A stretch of 64,000 bases of DNA from Butyrivibrio sp. YAB3001 (GCF_900112195.1 NZ_FOKR01000008.1:62001-126000), one strand, 5' to 3'. Positions 29,321 through 38,658 are shown, counted from the first letter of the stretch. The notes: generated by a model from the sequence alone, not told the origin. Translations and numbers: made by a program.

Positions 29321-29857
29321 ATGGAAGAAAGAAAAAATATTGAAGAGATCATAATTAACGGAAATGAGGATGATCTTTCACAGCTTCGTGTATGGCTGTT
29401 TAAAGAGAGTGTTCGATTGGAAAACCATGAGAGTGCTCTGGAAGATAAATACAAGCAGCTTGAGCGCGACGAAATAGCATTCAGAAAGAGAATGGAAGCT
29501 GAAGAGATTAAACTGGATGCAGCAAAGAAAAAATTAAATAATGACAAAGCTCTCTTTGAACAGAGGCTTCGTATTTTGAATAACGGATTCGATCAGCTCA
29601 ATGCAGATAAAAAGAAACTTGAGAATGAATATATAAAGCTTGAAAGAGAAAAGTCATATCAAAGAGAAAACGAATTTGATGCTTTAGATCTTCTTTTTAG
29701 AGGCGTCAATAATCCAATTGCGCTCAAAAAGCGATATAAGGATCTTATGAAGATGTTCCATCCGGATAATATTAGCGGTGACCAGGAAATGGTTCAGCTC
29801 ATTAACCAGGAATACAGAACTCTTTGCAGACAGTTTGATATTTCAATGATAAATTAA
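29321..29857 (+). CDS. Coiled-coil protein with C-terminal J domain
   Basis: Protein of 178 aa. Residues 20-115 are a charged coiled coil (Lys/Glu/Leu heptads). The C-terminal 65 residues form a J domain: ALDLLFRGVNNPIALKKRYKDLMKMFHPDN with the HPD motif at 147-149, which is the part that stimulates DnaK ATPase. The J domain at the C-terminus of a coiled coil and the lack of Zn or substrate domains make it a specialised co-chaperone; its client is unknown. GGGGG lies 6 bases before the ATG. Confidence 0.82.
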   Translation: MEERKNIEEIIINGNEDDLSQLRVWLFKESVRLENHESALEDKYKQLERDEIAFRKRMEAEEIKLDAAKKKLNNDKALFEQRLRILNNGFDQLNADKKKLENEYIKLEREKSYQRENEFDALDLLFRGVNNPIALKKRYKDLMKMFHPDNISGDQEMVQLINQEYRTLCRQFDISMIN

Positions 29858-29891
29858 TTTTGTTGCGTGGAATATTATATTATGGTATTGT

Positions 29892-29927
29892 ATACAAGTC
29901 GTTGCCAATTAAGGCAATGACTTGTAT
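29892..29927 (+). terminator. Hairpin after the J-domain gene, probable terminator
   Basis: ATACAAGTCGTTGCC pairs with GGCAATGACTTGTAT (15 pairs, one G-U) around a 6-base loop. It is followed by a T/G-rich stretch rather than a clean T run, so termination efficiency is uncertain. Confidence 0.55.
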
Positions 29928-29956
29928 GTGTTTGTGTATGGAATTGAGCAGGAGTT

Positions 29957-30015
29957 GTTACTATTCAGACGAAAAATGAGAACTATGCTGTGCATTTCGT
30001 GAGAAAATGATTCAG
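29957..30015. repeat. Dispersed intergenic repeat A, copy 3
   Basis: Runs from GTTACTATTCAGAC to CGTGAGAAAATGATTCAG and aligns with 5111-5168 with one single-base gap; the final 23 bases are identical. Confidence 0.8.
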
Positions 30016-30208
30016 TAGTAGTCAGCCTGTTCGATTGAAAAAATAATGCTAGTGCAGAATATGCCTGGCATGCTTTATAAGCGGGGAATCTATCTGATTT
30101 TGGATTTTTTGTGAAGTTTTTATCTTTGAGAGTTTACATAATTAATTCAGAGTCATTATCTGGCATTTCTGCCGGTGAAATCATTATTTTAAAATATAAA
30201 AAATTGAG

Positions 30209-30237
30209 TTGACACATCCGAACATTTGTTTTATTAT
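30209..30237 (+). promoter_or_regulatory. Sigma-A promoter of recA
   Basis: TTGACA, 17-base spacer, TATTAT. Start of transcription is expected near 30244. Confidence 0.8.
30219..30232. promoter_or_regulatory. LexA (SOS) box 1 in the recA promoter
   Basis: CGAACATTTGTTTT fits the Gram-positive SOS box (CGAAC-N4-GTTYG type) and lies between the -35 and -10 elements. Confidence 0.75.
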
Positions 30238-30249
30238 ATAAACAGTTCA

Positions 30250-30261
30250 GAACGGATGTTC
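30250..30261. promoter_or_regulatory. LexA (SOS) box 2 at the recA transcription start
   Basis: GAACGGATGTTC: perfect GAAC-N4-GTTC dyad just downstream of the -10 element. Together with box 1, RNA polymerase would be blocked at two places. Confidence 0.75.
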
Positions 30262-30276
30262 TTAAAGGAGACGGGT

Positions 30277-31353
30277 ATGGAAAGAGAAGAAAAACAAAAA
30301 GCATTAGAAGCAGCACTTGGACAGATTGAGAAGCAGTTCGGTAAAGGTGCTGTGATGAAGCTTGGTGATTCATCAGATACTATGAATATAGAGACAATTC
30401 CTACAGGTTCACTTAGTCTTGATATAGCACTTGGGCTTGGTGGAATCCCTAAGGGAAGAATAATTGAGATATATGGACCGGAATCAAGTGGTAAGACAAC
30501 CGTTACTCTTCATATGATCGCAGAAGTTCAGAAGAGAGGTGGAATTGCAGGATTTATAGATGCTGAGCATGCACTTGATCCTGTGTATGCCAAGAATATT
30601 GGTGTGGATGTTGATAATCTTTATATTTCTCAGCCTGATAGCGGAGAACAGGCTTTGGAGATTACTGAGACTATGGTTCGTTCCGGAGCTATCGATATAG
30701 TAGTTGTAGACTCAGTTGCAGCTCTTGTTCCTAAGGCAGAGATTGATGGAGATATGGGAGATTCTCATGTGGGACTTCAGGCAAGACTTATGTCTCAGGC
30801 TCTCAGAAAGCTTACTGCTGTTATAAGTAAGTCTAATTGTACAGTTATCTTTATCAACCAGCTCAGAGAAAAAGTTGGTGTTATGTTTGGTAACCCTGAA
30901 ACTACAACCGGTGGTAGAGCACTTAAATTCTATTCATCAGTGCGTATGGATGTTCGTCGTATTGAGGCTATCAAGCAGAATGGAGAGAATATCGGTAACA
31001 GAACAAAAGTTAAAGTTGTGAAGAATAAGATTGCTCCTCCTTTCAAAGAGGCAGAATTTGATATCATGTTTGGAAAGGGAATATCTGCAACCGGCGATAT
31101 TTTGGATCTTGCTGCCGGCGTAGATATTGTTAACAAGAGCGGTGCATGGTATCAGTATGAAGGCGAGAAGATTGGCCAGGGACGTGAGAATGCTAAGCTT
31201 TATCTTGAGAATAATCCTGCAATTCTTGCTGATATCGATGCCAAGGTAAGAGCACATTATGGTCTTCCAACAAATGGAGCAGTTGTACCTGCTAAGGAAA
31301 CCGGTGATGGCGCCGAGAAGGAAACACCAAAGAAAGCAAAAGCATCAAAGTAA
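30277..31353 (+). CDS. recA: Recombinase RecA
   Basis: ATP-dependent strand-exchange protein and SOS coprotease, 358 aa. Walker A is GPESSGKTT, Walker [12 protein letters not shown], and the L2 and core motifs ([21 protein letters not shown]) are complete; the C-terminal tail is Lys/Ala-rich. ATG 30277 has AAAGGAG 6 bases upstream; the in-frame TTG 30226 would start inside the promoter. Two LexA boxes overlap the promoter, so the gene is SOS-regulated. recX follows. Confidence 0.98.
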   Translation: MEREEKQKALEAALGQIEKQFGKGAVMKLGDSSDTMNIETIPTGSLSLDIALGLGGIPKGRIIEIYGPESSGKTTVTLHMIAEVQKRGGIAGFIDAEHALDPVYAKNIGVDVDNLYISQPDSGEQALEITETMVRSGAIDIVVVDSVAALVPKAEIDGDMGDSHVGLQARLMSQALRKLTAVISKSNCTVIFINQLREKVGVMFGNPETTTGGRALKFYSSVRMDVRRIEAIKQNGENIGNRTKVKVVKNKIAPPFKEAEFDIMFGKGISATGDILDLAAGVDIVNKSGAWYQYEGEKIGQGRENAKLYLENNPAILADIDAKVRAHYGLPTNGAVVPAKETGDGAEKETPKKAKASK

Positions 31354-31380
31354 TAGGATAATTAGTATTAAGATTATTGT

Positions 31381-31406
31381 ATGCCCCGCAATTTATTGCG
31401 GGGCAT
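31381..31406 (+). terminator. Hairpin between recA and recX (attenuating terminator)
   Basis: ATGCCCCGCAA pairs perfectly with TTGCGGGGCAT around TTTA, giving an 11-pair GC-rich stem. Only three Ts follow, and the recX SD begins 7 bases later, so it probably reduces rather than abolishes recX expression. Confidence 0.65.
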
Positions 31407-31424
31407 TTATGCAGGAGGATGAAT

Positions 31425-32036
31425 TTGGTTGTATCAGACATAGTTAAGCTTGATAAGAAACGCAGTAAGGTCTATATAGACGGCGAATTTGCTTTTGTTT
31501 TATATGATAGTGAATTGAGAAAATTCGGTATAGAAATAGAGCACGAGATAGGCAATGTTTCTTACCAGGAAATAGTTGGAACTTTACTTGTGAAAAGAGT
31601 AAGGCTAAGGGCTATGAATCTATTGCAGAAGAAAGATTATACCGAAAAGCAGCTAAGAGACAAACTATCAGAAGGCTTATATCCGCCTGAACTTGTGGAT
31701 GATGCGATAGATTATGTAAAATCCTACAGATATCTTGATGATGAGCGATTTGCAAGGGATTATATAACTTATCACATATCCTCACGAAGCAAGAACAGGA
31801 TTATTCAGGATCTTTCGGCCAAGGGCATAGATAAAAGCTTGTGCCTGGATATTTTAGATGAAGTGTCCGGTGAAGAAGATGAGGATATAGAAATAGCGCA
31901 GATACAGAAGCTTTTAATAAAAAAGCACTATGATCCTAATGAAATCGACATTAAAGCACAACAGAAAATCATTGCTTTTCTTTTAAGGAGAGGATATAAG
32001 CTTTCAGATATAAAAAGAGCTATGCGAACTTCTTGA
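31425..32036 (+). CDS. recX: Regulatory protein RecX
   Basis: RecA modulator of 203 aa that binds inside the RecA filament groove. The two RecX repeats are visible: RAMNLLQKKDYTEKQLRDKL with YVKSYRYLDDERFARDYI, then a second, weaker three-helix set at the C-terminus. The start is uncertain: AGGAGG at 31413-31418 abuts ATG 31419, while TTG 31425 (two codons in) has 6-base spacing and is preferred. The longer frame from TTG 31377 starts inside the hairpin. Linkage with recA is the usual arrangement. Confidence 0.9.
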   Translation: MVVSDIVKLDKKRSKVYIDGEFAFVLYDSELRKFGIEIEHEIGNVSYQEIVGTLLVKRVRLRAMNLLQKKDYTEKQLRDKLSEGLYPPELVDDAIDYVKSYRYLDDERFARDYITYHISSRSKNRIIQDLSAKGIDKSLCLDILDEVSGEEDEDIEIAQIQKLLIKKHYDPNEIDIKAQQKIIAFLLRRGYKLSDIKRAMRTS

Positions 32037-32164
32037 CACTGTATGTTATAAAAGGTAAAATTTAAGTGTTGTAAAATTGTTTTTAGGTGTGCTTATCTAG
32101 TATTTTTTTAGTACACTATACAAAATATTGTACAATGAAAATTGAATAAGGAGGTGCTCCTGTA

Positions 32165-33712
32165 ATGCCAGGTATTATTATTGCAGTAGTAGCAACTCTT
32201 GTCATTTCTGTACTTGTGACTTGGTTTTTGGCAAACTCATACCACAAGAAGGTAACTGAGGGGAAAATCGGAAGTGCTGAGGAAAGGGCAAGAAAGATTA
32301 TCGACGAAGCACTCAAGACTGCTGAGGAGACAAAGCGTGAAAAGCTTTTGGAAGCTAAGGAAGAAGCTCTGAAGACACGTAATGACCTTGAGAAGGAAGT
32401 GAAGGACCGCAGAAATGAGGTTCAGCGTTCTGAAAGAAGGGTTCAGCAGAAAGAGGAGAACGTCGAAAAGAGATCGGAAGCGATTGAGAAGAAAGAGCAA
32501 AGTCTTAATGCTCGTGAAGAGGCGCTTAACAAGAAGAGTGAAGAGGTTGCTAAGCTGAATGAACAGAGGCTACAGGAACTTGAGAAAATCTCTGGCTTAA
32601 CCTCCGAGCAGGCAAAAGAGTATCTTTTAAAAATCGTAGAAGATGATGTAAAACATGAATCAGCTGTCATGATTAAAAACATGGAGGCTGAGGCTAAAGA
32701 AGAGGCAGATAAGAGGGCAAAGGAAATTGTTGTCAATGCGATTCAGCGTTGCTCAGCAGATCATGTTTCTGAAACTACAATATCTGTCGTTCAGTTACCA
32801 AATGATGAAATGAAGGGGCGAATCATTGGTAGAGAAGGTAGAAACATTAGAACCCTTGAAACTATGACTGGTGTTGATCTTATCATTGATGATACACCTG
32901 AAGCTGTAGTTATTTCCGGCTTTGATCCAATTCGTAGAGAAGTTGCTCGTATTGCACTTGAGAAGCTTATTGTAGATGGACGTATCCATCCTGCAAGAAT
33001 CGAAGAAATGGTTGAAAAGGCACAGAAGGAAGTAGCTGCGAAGATTAAGGAAGAAGGTGAAAATGCTGCTATTGAGGCAGGTGTTCATGGACTTCATCCC
33101 GAAGTTATTAAAATTCTTGGCCGTATGAAATTTAGAACAAGTTATGGTCAGAATTGCTTGAAACACTCTGTTGAAGTTGCTCAGCTATGCGGACTCTTGG
33201 CATCAGAATTAGGTCTTGATGTTAGAGTTGCTAAGAGAGCAGGACTCTTGCATGATATTGGTAAGGCTGTTGATCACGAACTTGAGGGATCACATATACA
33301 GCTTGGTGTAGATATCTGTAAGAAGTATAAGGAATCACAGATTGTCATCAATGCAGTTGAAGCTCATCATGGTGATGTTGAACCACAATCTCTAATAGCA
33401 GTTCTTGTTCAGGCAGCTGATACAATATCATCTGCAAGACCTGGTGCTAGAAGAGAAACACTTGAAACTTACACATCCAGATTAAAAGAACTCGAGGAAA
33501 TTACCAATAGCTTTAAGGGAGTTGATCATTCCTTTGCTATTCAGGCCGGAAGAGAAGTCAGAGTAATGGTAGTTCCGGAGCAGGTTTCTGATGCAGATAT
33601 GGTGCTTATGGCTCGTGATATTGCGAAGAAGATTGAGGATGAAATGGAATATCCTGGTCAGATTAAGGTTAATATCATTAGAGAGAGCAGAGCTACAGAT
33701 TATGCAAAATAA
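32165..33712 (+). CDS. rny: Ribonuclease Y
   Basis: Membrane-anchored endoribonuclease that initiates mRNA decay in Firmicutes, 515 aa. Order of parts: N-terminal membrane helix ([20 protein letters not shown]), long coiled coil (about 30-190), KH domain ([16 protein letters not shown]), HD domain ([13 protein letters not shown]) and the conserved C-terminus. The SD AAGGAGG at 32148-32154 lies in a small GGAG-gtg-CTCC hairpin directly before the start. A bidirectional terminator follows. Confidence 0.97.
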   Translation: MPGIIIAVVATLVISVLVTWFLANSYHKKVTEGKIGSAEERARKIIDEALKTAEETKREKLLEAKEEALKTRNDLEKEVKDRRNEVQRSERRVQQKEENVEKRSEAIEKKEQSLNAREEALNKKSEEVAKLNEQRLQELEKISGLTSEQAKEYLLKIVEDDVKHESAVMIKNMEAEAKEEADKRAKEIVVNAIQRCSADHVSETTISVVQLPNDEMKGRIIGREGRNIRTLETMTGVDLIIDDTPEAVVISGFDPIRREVARIALEKLIVDGRIHPARIEEMVEKAQKEVAAKIKEEGENAAIEAGVHGLHPEVIKILGRMKFRTSYGQNCLKHSVEVAQLCGLLASELGLDVRVAKRAGLLHDIGKAVDHELEGSHIQLGVDICKKYKESQIVINAVEAHHGDVEPQSLIAVLVQAADTISSARPGARRETLETYTSRLKELEEITNSFKGVDHSFAIQAGREVRVMVVPEQVSDADMVLMARDIAKKIEDEMEYPGQIKVNIIRESRATDYAK

Positions 33713-33743
33713 TTGATAATTGTCTGCTAGATATGAATGTATT

Positions 33744-33778
33744 AAAAAGGCTATCTCATTTTTGAGATAGCCTTTTTT
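33744..33778. terminator. Bidirectional terminator between rny (+) and the acyltransferase gene (-)
   Basis: AAAAAGGCTATCTCA pairs with TGAGATAGCCTTTTT around a T-rich loop. A run on one side and T run on the other serve the two convergent genes. Confidence 0.9.
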
Positions 33779-34824
33779 CAATGCTTTTTTGTTATTAATT
33801 CACATACTTTCTTTAATACAAGTGCAAGAAGGATTGTAACAATTATTTCTTCCAAAAACAGAACTGCTATGTTCATGTTGCTGTAGGAAGTGTTTTGGCC
33901 TTGCCTGGATAATTCGAGTATTACGCAATGATGAATAAGAAAGTATTCATAGCTGATACTACTGATTTTTTCAATAATCTTCATTGGTTTAGGAGCTTTG
34001 GCAAAATATTTATCCAAAGCAGCAAATATTATAAATACAGCCACACATTGCGCCGGAATTTGGAAACTGTTTATCCCTGGTAGAGTGACAGGAATAAATA
34101 AGAAAGCTGCACAAGTAACTAAGCTTATAAAGACCGATAATTTCGGAATTCTATCTATGTAGTGAACAAGAAACATTCCTAATATAAAGTCATATATCTT
34201 TACAAGAAGATTTGTGTACATGGGAACTTTATTTACATATGGAATGTAGCTGTAACAAATAAGTATAAGCACATAGTAAATAGTTGCTATTCCCATTGTG
34301 AGAATTCTGTTTTTTATCATGGCAGTTCTAAGAAAGGGATAGAGCAGGTAAATAATAATCAAACATCCGAGGAACCATTCGCCAATTCCAAGAGAACAGG
34401 TTGGGATTCCAAAACTGTCCACATAAGCATCCATTCCAAGTATCGTGAATATAAAACTGAGCGGATTTACATTTCTGTCACCGAATGGATTGCTGATGGA
34501 TATTTGCCTTGATGCCAACAAAAAAAACAAATAACAGATATATACGATGTAAAATGGGATAAGAATTTTAATAAATCGCTTTTTATAAAAGGTTTTTGAA
34601 TCAAAACTGTTGCTGCTGCTAAGCATTAGACCGGCACCGGATAACATGAAGAATAGTCCGACACCAATTTTGGCAATATGCATATTTGCATTTGAGAAGA
34701 AAAAGCTTATACTTGAAAGCTGTCTGATTCCGTATATATAAAGAGTAAATATCATATGATAGAAGACTATCGCTACCATTGACAGTACTCGTAAAACATT
34801 CATGAAGTTATATCTTTTTTTCAT
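33778..34824 (-). CDS. Acyltransferase 3 family (OafA/WecH-like) membrane protein
   Basis: Integral membrane acyltransferase of 348 aa with about ten helices. It opens MKKRYNFMNVLRVLSMVAIVFYHMIF, the standard N-terminus with the catalytic-site His of the family, and continues with a conserved FFMLSGAGLML-type segment (GVGLFFMLSGAG). Such proteins O-acetylate or succinylate surface sugars. The start at 34824 has a CGGAGT SD 8 bases away; the in-frame start at 34908 has none. It is the only - strand gene in the window and stands alone between a shared terminator and its own promoter. Confidence 0.85.
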   Translation of the reverse strand: MKKRYNFMNVLRVLSMVAIVFYHMIFTLYIYGIRQLSSISFFFSNANMHIAKIGVGLFFMLSGAGLMLSSSNSFDSKTFYKKRFIKILIPFYIVYICYLFFLLASRQISISNPFGDRNVNPLSFIFTILGMDAYVDSFGIPTCSLGIGEWFLGCLIIIYLLYPFLRTAMIKNRILTMGIATIYYVLILICYSYIPYVNKVPMYTNLLVKIYDFILGMFLVHYIDRIPKLSVFISLVTCAAFLFIPVTLPGINSFQIPAQCVAVFIIFAALDKYFAKAPKPMKIIEKISSISYEYFLIHHCVILELSRQGQNTSYSNMNIAVLFLEEIIVTILLALVLKKVCELITKKH

Positions 34825-34856
34825 AGTCATTGACTCCGTTCTGGTTTGCTCATAAA

Positions 34857-34886
34857 ATAATACAACATATGTGAACAAAGTTTCAA
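34857..34886 (-). promoter_or_regulatory. Possible promoter of the acyltransferase gene
   Basis: On the - strand, TTGAAA (34886-34881) and TATTAT (34862-34857) with an 18-base spacer, ending 33 bases before the chosen start. Confidence 0.45.
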
Positions 34887-34970
34887 TATTTGCCTTATAT
34901 GCTTGCAAAAAGCCAGGGCATTCAATAGAATTAATACATTAAAGATAAAACAAAGAGAAGGAGATAAGTG

Positions 34971-35342
34971 ATGCACGAGTCAGGCGAAGATTATATCGAA
35001 ACTATATATCTGCTTAAAAAGAAAAAAGGTTTAGTGCGGTCCATAGATGTAGCGAATGAACTTAATTTTTCCAGACCCAGTGTTTCAAGGGCGGTTGGTA
35101 TATTAAAGGAAGATGGACTTATTACTGTTGAGAGCGATGGGGAACTGGTTTTAACAGAAGCCGGTCTGAAAAAAGCGAAAAGTGTCTATGAAAAACACAC
35201 CAATCTGACTAAATTTCTCATGATGACAACAGGGGTAAATGAGACAATTGCGGAGAATGATGCATGCAGGATCGAGCATATCATTAGTCCGGAAACATTT
35301 AGGGGAATTAAGCGTTACATTAAGGAACATAAAGAATCATAA
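34971..35342 (+). CDS. DtxR/MntR-family metal-dependent transcriptional regulator
   Basis: Small DtxR-family repressor of 123 aa: an N-terminal winged helix (ESGEDYIETIYLLKKKKG, RSIDVANELNFSRPSVSRAV) and a metal-binding dimerisation domain, without the SH3-like third domain. The ligand set mixes two types: Asp7 and Glu10 match the Mn-binding Asp8/Glu11 of Bacillus MntR, while DACRIEH carries a Cys as in DtxR where MntR has Glu. ATG 34971 (AAGGAG 7 bases upstream) is preferred over the adjacent GTG 34968. No metal transporter is adjacent, so its targets lie elsewhere. Confidence 0.85.
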   Translation: MHESGEDYIETIYLLKKKKGLVRSIDVANELNFSRPSVSRAVGILKEDGLITVESDGELVLTEAGLKKAKSVYEKHTNLTKFLMMTTGVNETIAENDACRIEHIISPETFRGIKRYIKEHKES

Positions 35343-35355
35343 CTGCTGTTTAAGT

Positions 35356-35394
35356 AGCCACTACTTTAAGATTGATGTTAGAGTAGTGGCTTTT
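35356..35394 (+). terminator. Terminator after the DtxR-like gene
   Basis: AGCCACTACT pairs with AGTAGTGGCT around a 16-base loop and is followed by a short T run. Confidence 0.7.
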
Positions 35395-35407
35395 GTAAGG
35401 AAATAGA

Positions 35408-36880
35408 ATGCTGCCAGAATTATTTTGTGATAGAATGAAAAATCTGCTCTCAGACAAAGAATATGAGAGTTTTATAGAAAGCTTTGGAAATGATCAGGAA
35501 CGATATCATGCCTTAAGAATCAATACTCTTAAGGCTGATGAAGGATTTGAAGAGAAGGTAGAAGGCCTTTTAGAAAAAGTCAGATGGGAAGAAAATGGCT
35601 ATTATTATGACAATGCCTTTGCTCCAGGAAAAAGTCCTTTCCATGAGGCTGGAATGTATTACATTCAGGAGCCTAGCGCTATGGCGCCTGTTCATTATCT
35701 TGATCCTCAGCCTGGTGAAAAAATACTTGATCTTTGTGCAGCTCCGGGTGGTAAGACAACTCAGATTGCAGACAGAATGAAGGGTAGAGGCATACTTGTT
35801 ACAAATGAGATAAACAGGGAACGGGCCAAAATCCTTTCTTTGAATGTGGAAAGACTGGGAATAAGAAACGCACTGGTCTTAAATGAAACACCGCAGCATC
35901 TGTCACAAATTTTTGAAGGTTATTTTGACAGGATTTTAGTTGATGCTCCATGTTCCGGTGAGGGAATGTTTAGGAAAAATGAAGAGGCCTATGGTGAATG
36001 GAGCCTTGAAAATGTTAAACAGTGTGGGCTAAGACAGGCTGAGATATTGGAAGGTGCTGCAAGAATGCTTATGCCGGGTGGAACACTTGTCTTTTCTACC
36101 TGCACCTTTGCTCCTATTGAAAACGAGGAGAGCATATTTAGATTTATTTTAAAACATCCGGATTTTTCAGTACAGAAAGTTGAACTGTTTGAAGGCATGG
36201 CAAATGGCAATCCCGATTGGGTGTCTGATGAGTGCAGGTCAGAATTTGATGTTTCTTTAGAAAAAAAAGAAGAAGCACTCTCTCAGGTTGGATCATCTAT
36301 TAGATTATGGCCACATAAGCTTAAGGGTGAAGGCCATTTCTTGTGTGTTCTAAAGCGTGAAGGAGAGAGGTTAAATAGTGTTAATGATAAGTTTGTCCCT
36401 GGAGGCAAGAATCCTACTGCCAAGAAAGACGTTATAAGAATCTTTTGGGAATTTGCAAAAGAGACATTTTCTTTTTCAGATGAAGATAAAAAAGTATTAA
36501 AAAGCGGTAGAAGCCTTGATGGAAATATAATATCTTTTGGTGATCAGCTGTATTTGGCAGATCCTTTACTTCCATCAATAAGCGGACTTAAGGTCATGAG
36601 ACCCGGATTACATCTTGGAACTATTAAGAAAGACAGATTTGAGCCGTCACACGCTCTTGCGCTTGCATTAGAAAAACAGGATGTAAAGAATACAGAATCT
36701 TTTGCTGCTGATTCTGATGAAATCCGTATGTATTTAAATGGTCAGACCATCAGGGTAGATGGTGAAGCTTCCAAGGGCTGGACACTCATCACTGCTGACG
36801 GATATAGCATTGGCTGGGCTAAGGCTGCAGGTGGTATGCTCAAAAATCATTATCCTAAGGGTCTTAGGATAAATTATTAG
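35408..36880 (+). CDS. RsmF-like 16S rRNA (cytosine-C5) methyltransferase
   Basis: NOL1/NOP2/Sun-family RNA methyltransferase of 490 aa. The SAM site is LDLCAAPGGKTTQIA, and the two catalytic cysteines are in VDAPCSGEGMFRKN and FSTCTFAPIENEE. The C-terminal RsmF extension (SAM-independent PUA-like domain, GWTLITADGYSIGWAKAAGGMLKNHYPKGLR) supports RsmF over RsmB. It starts soon after a terminator, so it opens a unit that probably reads on into the ABC genes. Confidence 0.92.
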   Translation: MLPELFCDRMKNLLSDKEYESFIESFGNDQERYHALRINTLKADEGFEEKVEGLLEKVRWEENGYYYDNAFAPGKSPFHEAGMYYIQEPSAMAPVHYLDPQPGEKILDLCAAPGGKTTQIADRMKGRGILVTNEINRERAKILSLNVERLGIRNALVLNETPQHLSQIFEGYFDRILVDAPCSGEGMFRKNEEAYGEWSLENVKQCGLRQAEILEGAARMLMPGGTLVFSTCTFAPIENEESIFRFILKHPDFSVQKVELFEGMANGNPDWVSDECRSEFDVSLEKKEEALSQVGSSIRLWPHKLKGEGHFLCVLKREGERLNSVNDKFVPGGKNPTAKKDVIRIFWEFAKETFSFSDEDKKVLKSGRSLDGNIISFGDQLYLADPLLPSISGLKVMRPGLHLGTIKKDRFEPSHALALALEKQDVKNTESFAADSDEIRMYLNGQTIRVDGEASKGWTLITADGYSIGWAKAAGGMLKNHYPKGLRINY

Positions 36881-36933
36881 AAGAACAATGAGTGAATTGA
36901 TATTTTGAAGTAATTCACAAAAGAGGAGAATAA

Positions 36934-38658
36934 TTGAAAAAGCTTTTAGTATATTTGAAGGATTATAAAAAAGAAACAATATTGGGGCCTCTTTTTAAAC
37001 TACTTGAGGCTTCCTTTGAACTTATGGTTCCGCTTGTAATCGCCGCAATGATAGATAACGGTATTTCCGGTGGAGACAAAGGTTACGTTATAAAAATGTG
37101 CCTTCTGCTTCTTTTACTCTGCGCAGTTGGCTTTATCAGTGCCATAACAGCGCAGTTTTTTGCTGCAAAAGCGGCAGCCGGATTTGCCAAGAAGGTTAAG
37201 AGAGCTCTTTTTGACAATATTCAAAAGCTGTCTTTCGCTGATATGGATAGTGTCGGTACTTCAGCGATGATAACGCGAATGACAAGTGATATGAACCAGG
37301 TTCAACAGGGCGTCAATATGACTATAAGGCTCTTGCTTCGTTCACCATTTGTTGTTTTTGGCGCAATGGTCATGGCATTTACGATTGATGCGCGCCAGGC
37401 TCTTATTTTTCTTGTAACAATTGTATTGCTCTTTATCGTTGTAGGAATCATTATGTTATGGAGCATTCCAAGATATGGCCAGATTCAGGGCGGCCTTGAT
37501 ACATTGCTGAGACTTACCAGAGAGAATCACACCGGTGTGCGTGTTATCAGGGCATTTGGTCTTGAAAACAAAGAAAAAGAGCGCTTTCACGCAAAGAGTA
37601 ATGAACTTATGAAGCTGCAGAAGTTTGTAGGAAGTGTAAGCGCACTTATGAATCCTGTGACTTATGCAATTCTTAATCTTTCTGTTGCATATCTTATCTA
37701 TAAAGGAGCTATCTATGTTAATTCCGGTGAGCTTTCTCAGGGACAGATTGTAGCTTTGTATAACTATATGTCACAGATCCTTGTTGAACTTATTAAGTTT
37801 GCAAATCTTATTCTTACTGTGACGAAGGCTATTGCATCAGGAAATCGTGTACAGGAGCTTCTTGAACTTAAATCATCCATGAAGGATGGAAACGTAACAG
37901 CCTTTGAGAGAAAAGAAGACCATGTAGTGTTTAATGATGTTTCTATGAGATACGCCGGAGATAGTGAAGACTGCCTTGAAAATGTAAGCTTTACAACAAA
38001 GAGAGGGCAAAAGATTGGCGTTATCGGTGGAACAGGTAGCGGAAAATCATCTTTGATAAATCTTATTCCGAGATTTTACGATGTCAGAAAAGGCAGCGTA
38101 GTGATTGATGGAACGGATGTAAGAGAATATAAGTTAGAGCTTTTGAGAGAAAAAATCGGTATTGTTCCTCAGAAGGCGGTTCTTTTCCATGGAACTATAA
38201 GAGACAATATGAAGTGGGGAAATAAAAATGCCACAGATGAGCAGATTTTAAAGGCTCTTGAGATCGCCCAGGCTAAAGAAATAGTAGAGGGAAAAGAAAA
38301 TGGACTTGACTATATGGTTGCTCAGGGCGGAAAGAATTTCTCCGGTGGTCAGAAACAGAGACTTACAATAGCAAGAGCATTGGTAAAGTCTCCTGATATT
38401 CTTATTCTGGATGACAGCGCTTCAGCTCTTGATTATCTTACTGATAAAAAATTAAGAGAAGCGATTGAAACAATGGATAATGCTCCTACAACTTTCATTG
38501 TTTCACAGAGAACATCTGCAGTTTTGACCTGTGACAAGATCATCGTTCTTGATAATGGTAATGTTGCTGGAATAGGCACTCATGAACAGCTTCTTAACAG
38601 CTGTGAGCTTTATAAGGAAATTTATGATTCACAGTTTAAGAAGGAGGGTGCAGTATGA
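36934..38658 (+). CDS. ABC exporter half-transporter, degenerate-site subunit
   Basis: Type IV (ABCB-like) permease-ATPase fusion of 574 aa: six membrane helices in the first 300 residues and a nucleotide-binding domain. Walker A is GGTGSGKSS and the signature is the canonical FSGGQKQR. The Walker B reads ILDDSAS, with Asp where the catalytic Glu belongs, and the H-loop reads VSQRTS, with Gln for His. TTG start at 36934 with AGAGGAG 5 bases upstream. It overlaps the next subunit by 4 bases. Together they form a heterodimer in which one ATP site is inactive. Confidence 0.93.
   Translation: MKKLLVYLKDYKKETILGPLFKLLEASFELMVPLVIAAMIDNGISGGDKGYVIKMCLLLLLLCAVGFISAITAQFFAAKAAAGFAKKVKRALFDNIQKLSFADMDSVGTSAMITRMTSDMNQVQQGVNMTIRLLLRSPFVVFGAMVMAFTIDARQALIFLVTIVLLFIVVGIIMLWSIPRYGQIQGGLDTLLRLTRENHTGVRVIRAFGLENKEKERFHAKSNELMKLQKFVGSVSALMNPVTYAILNLSVAYLIYKGAIYVNSGELSQGQIVALYNYMSQILVELIKFANLILTVTKAIASGNRVQELLELKSSMKDGNVTAFERKEDHVVFNDVSMRYAGDSEDCLENVSFTTKRGQKIGVIGGTGSGKSSLINLIPRFYDVRKGSVVIDGTDVREYKLELLREKIGIVPQKAVLFHGTIRDNMKWGNKNATDEQILKALEIAQAKEIVEGKENGLDYMVAQGGKNFSGGQKQRLTIARALVKSPDILILDDSASALDYLTDKKLREAIETMDNAPTTFIVSQRTSAVLTCDKIIVLDNGNVAGIGTHEQLLNSCELYKEIYDSQFKKEGAV

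Larger units (their letters stand above)
29858..30208. other. Intergenic region upstream of recA
   Basis: About 350 bases without a gene. It holds a 15-pair hairpin (29892-29927) and repeat A copy 3 (29957-30015). No reading frame with an SD is seen; the rest is AT-rich sequence before the recA promoter. Confidence 0.7.
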
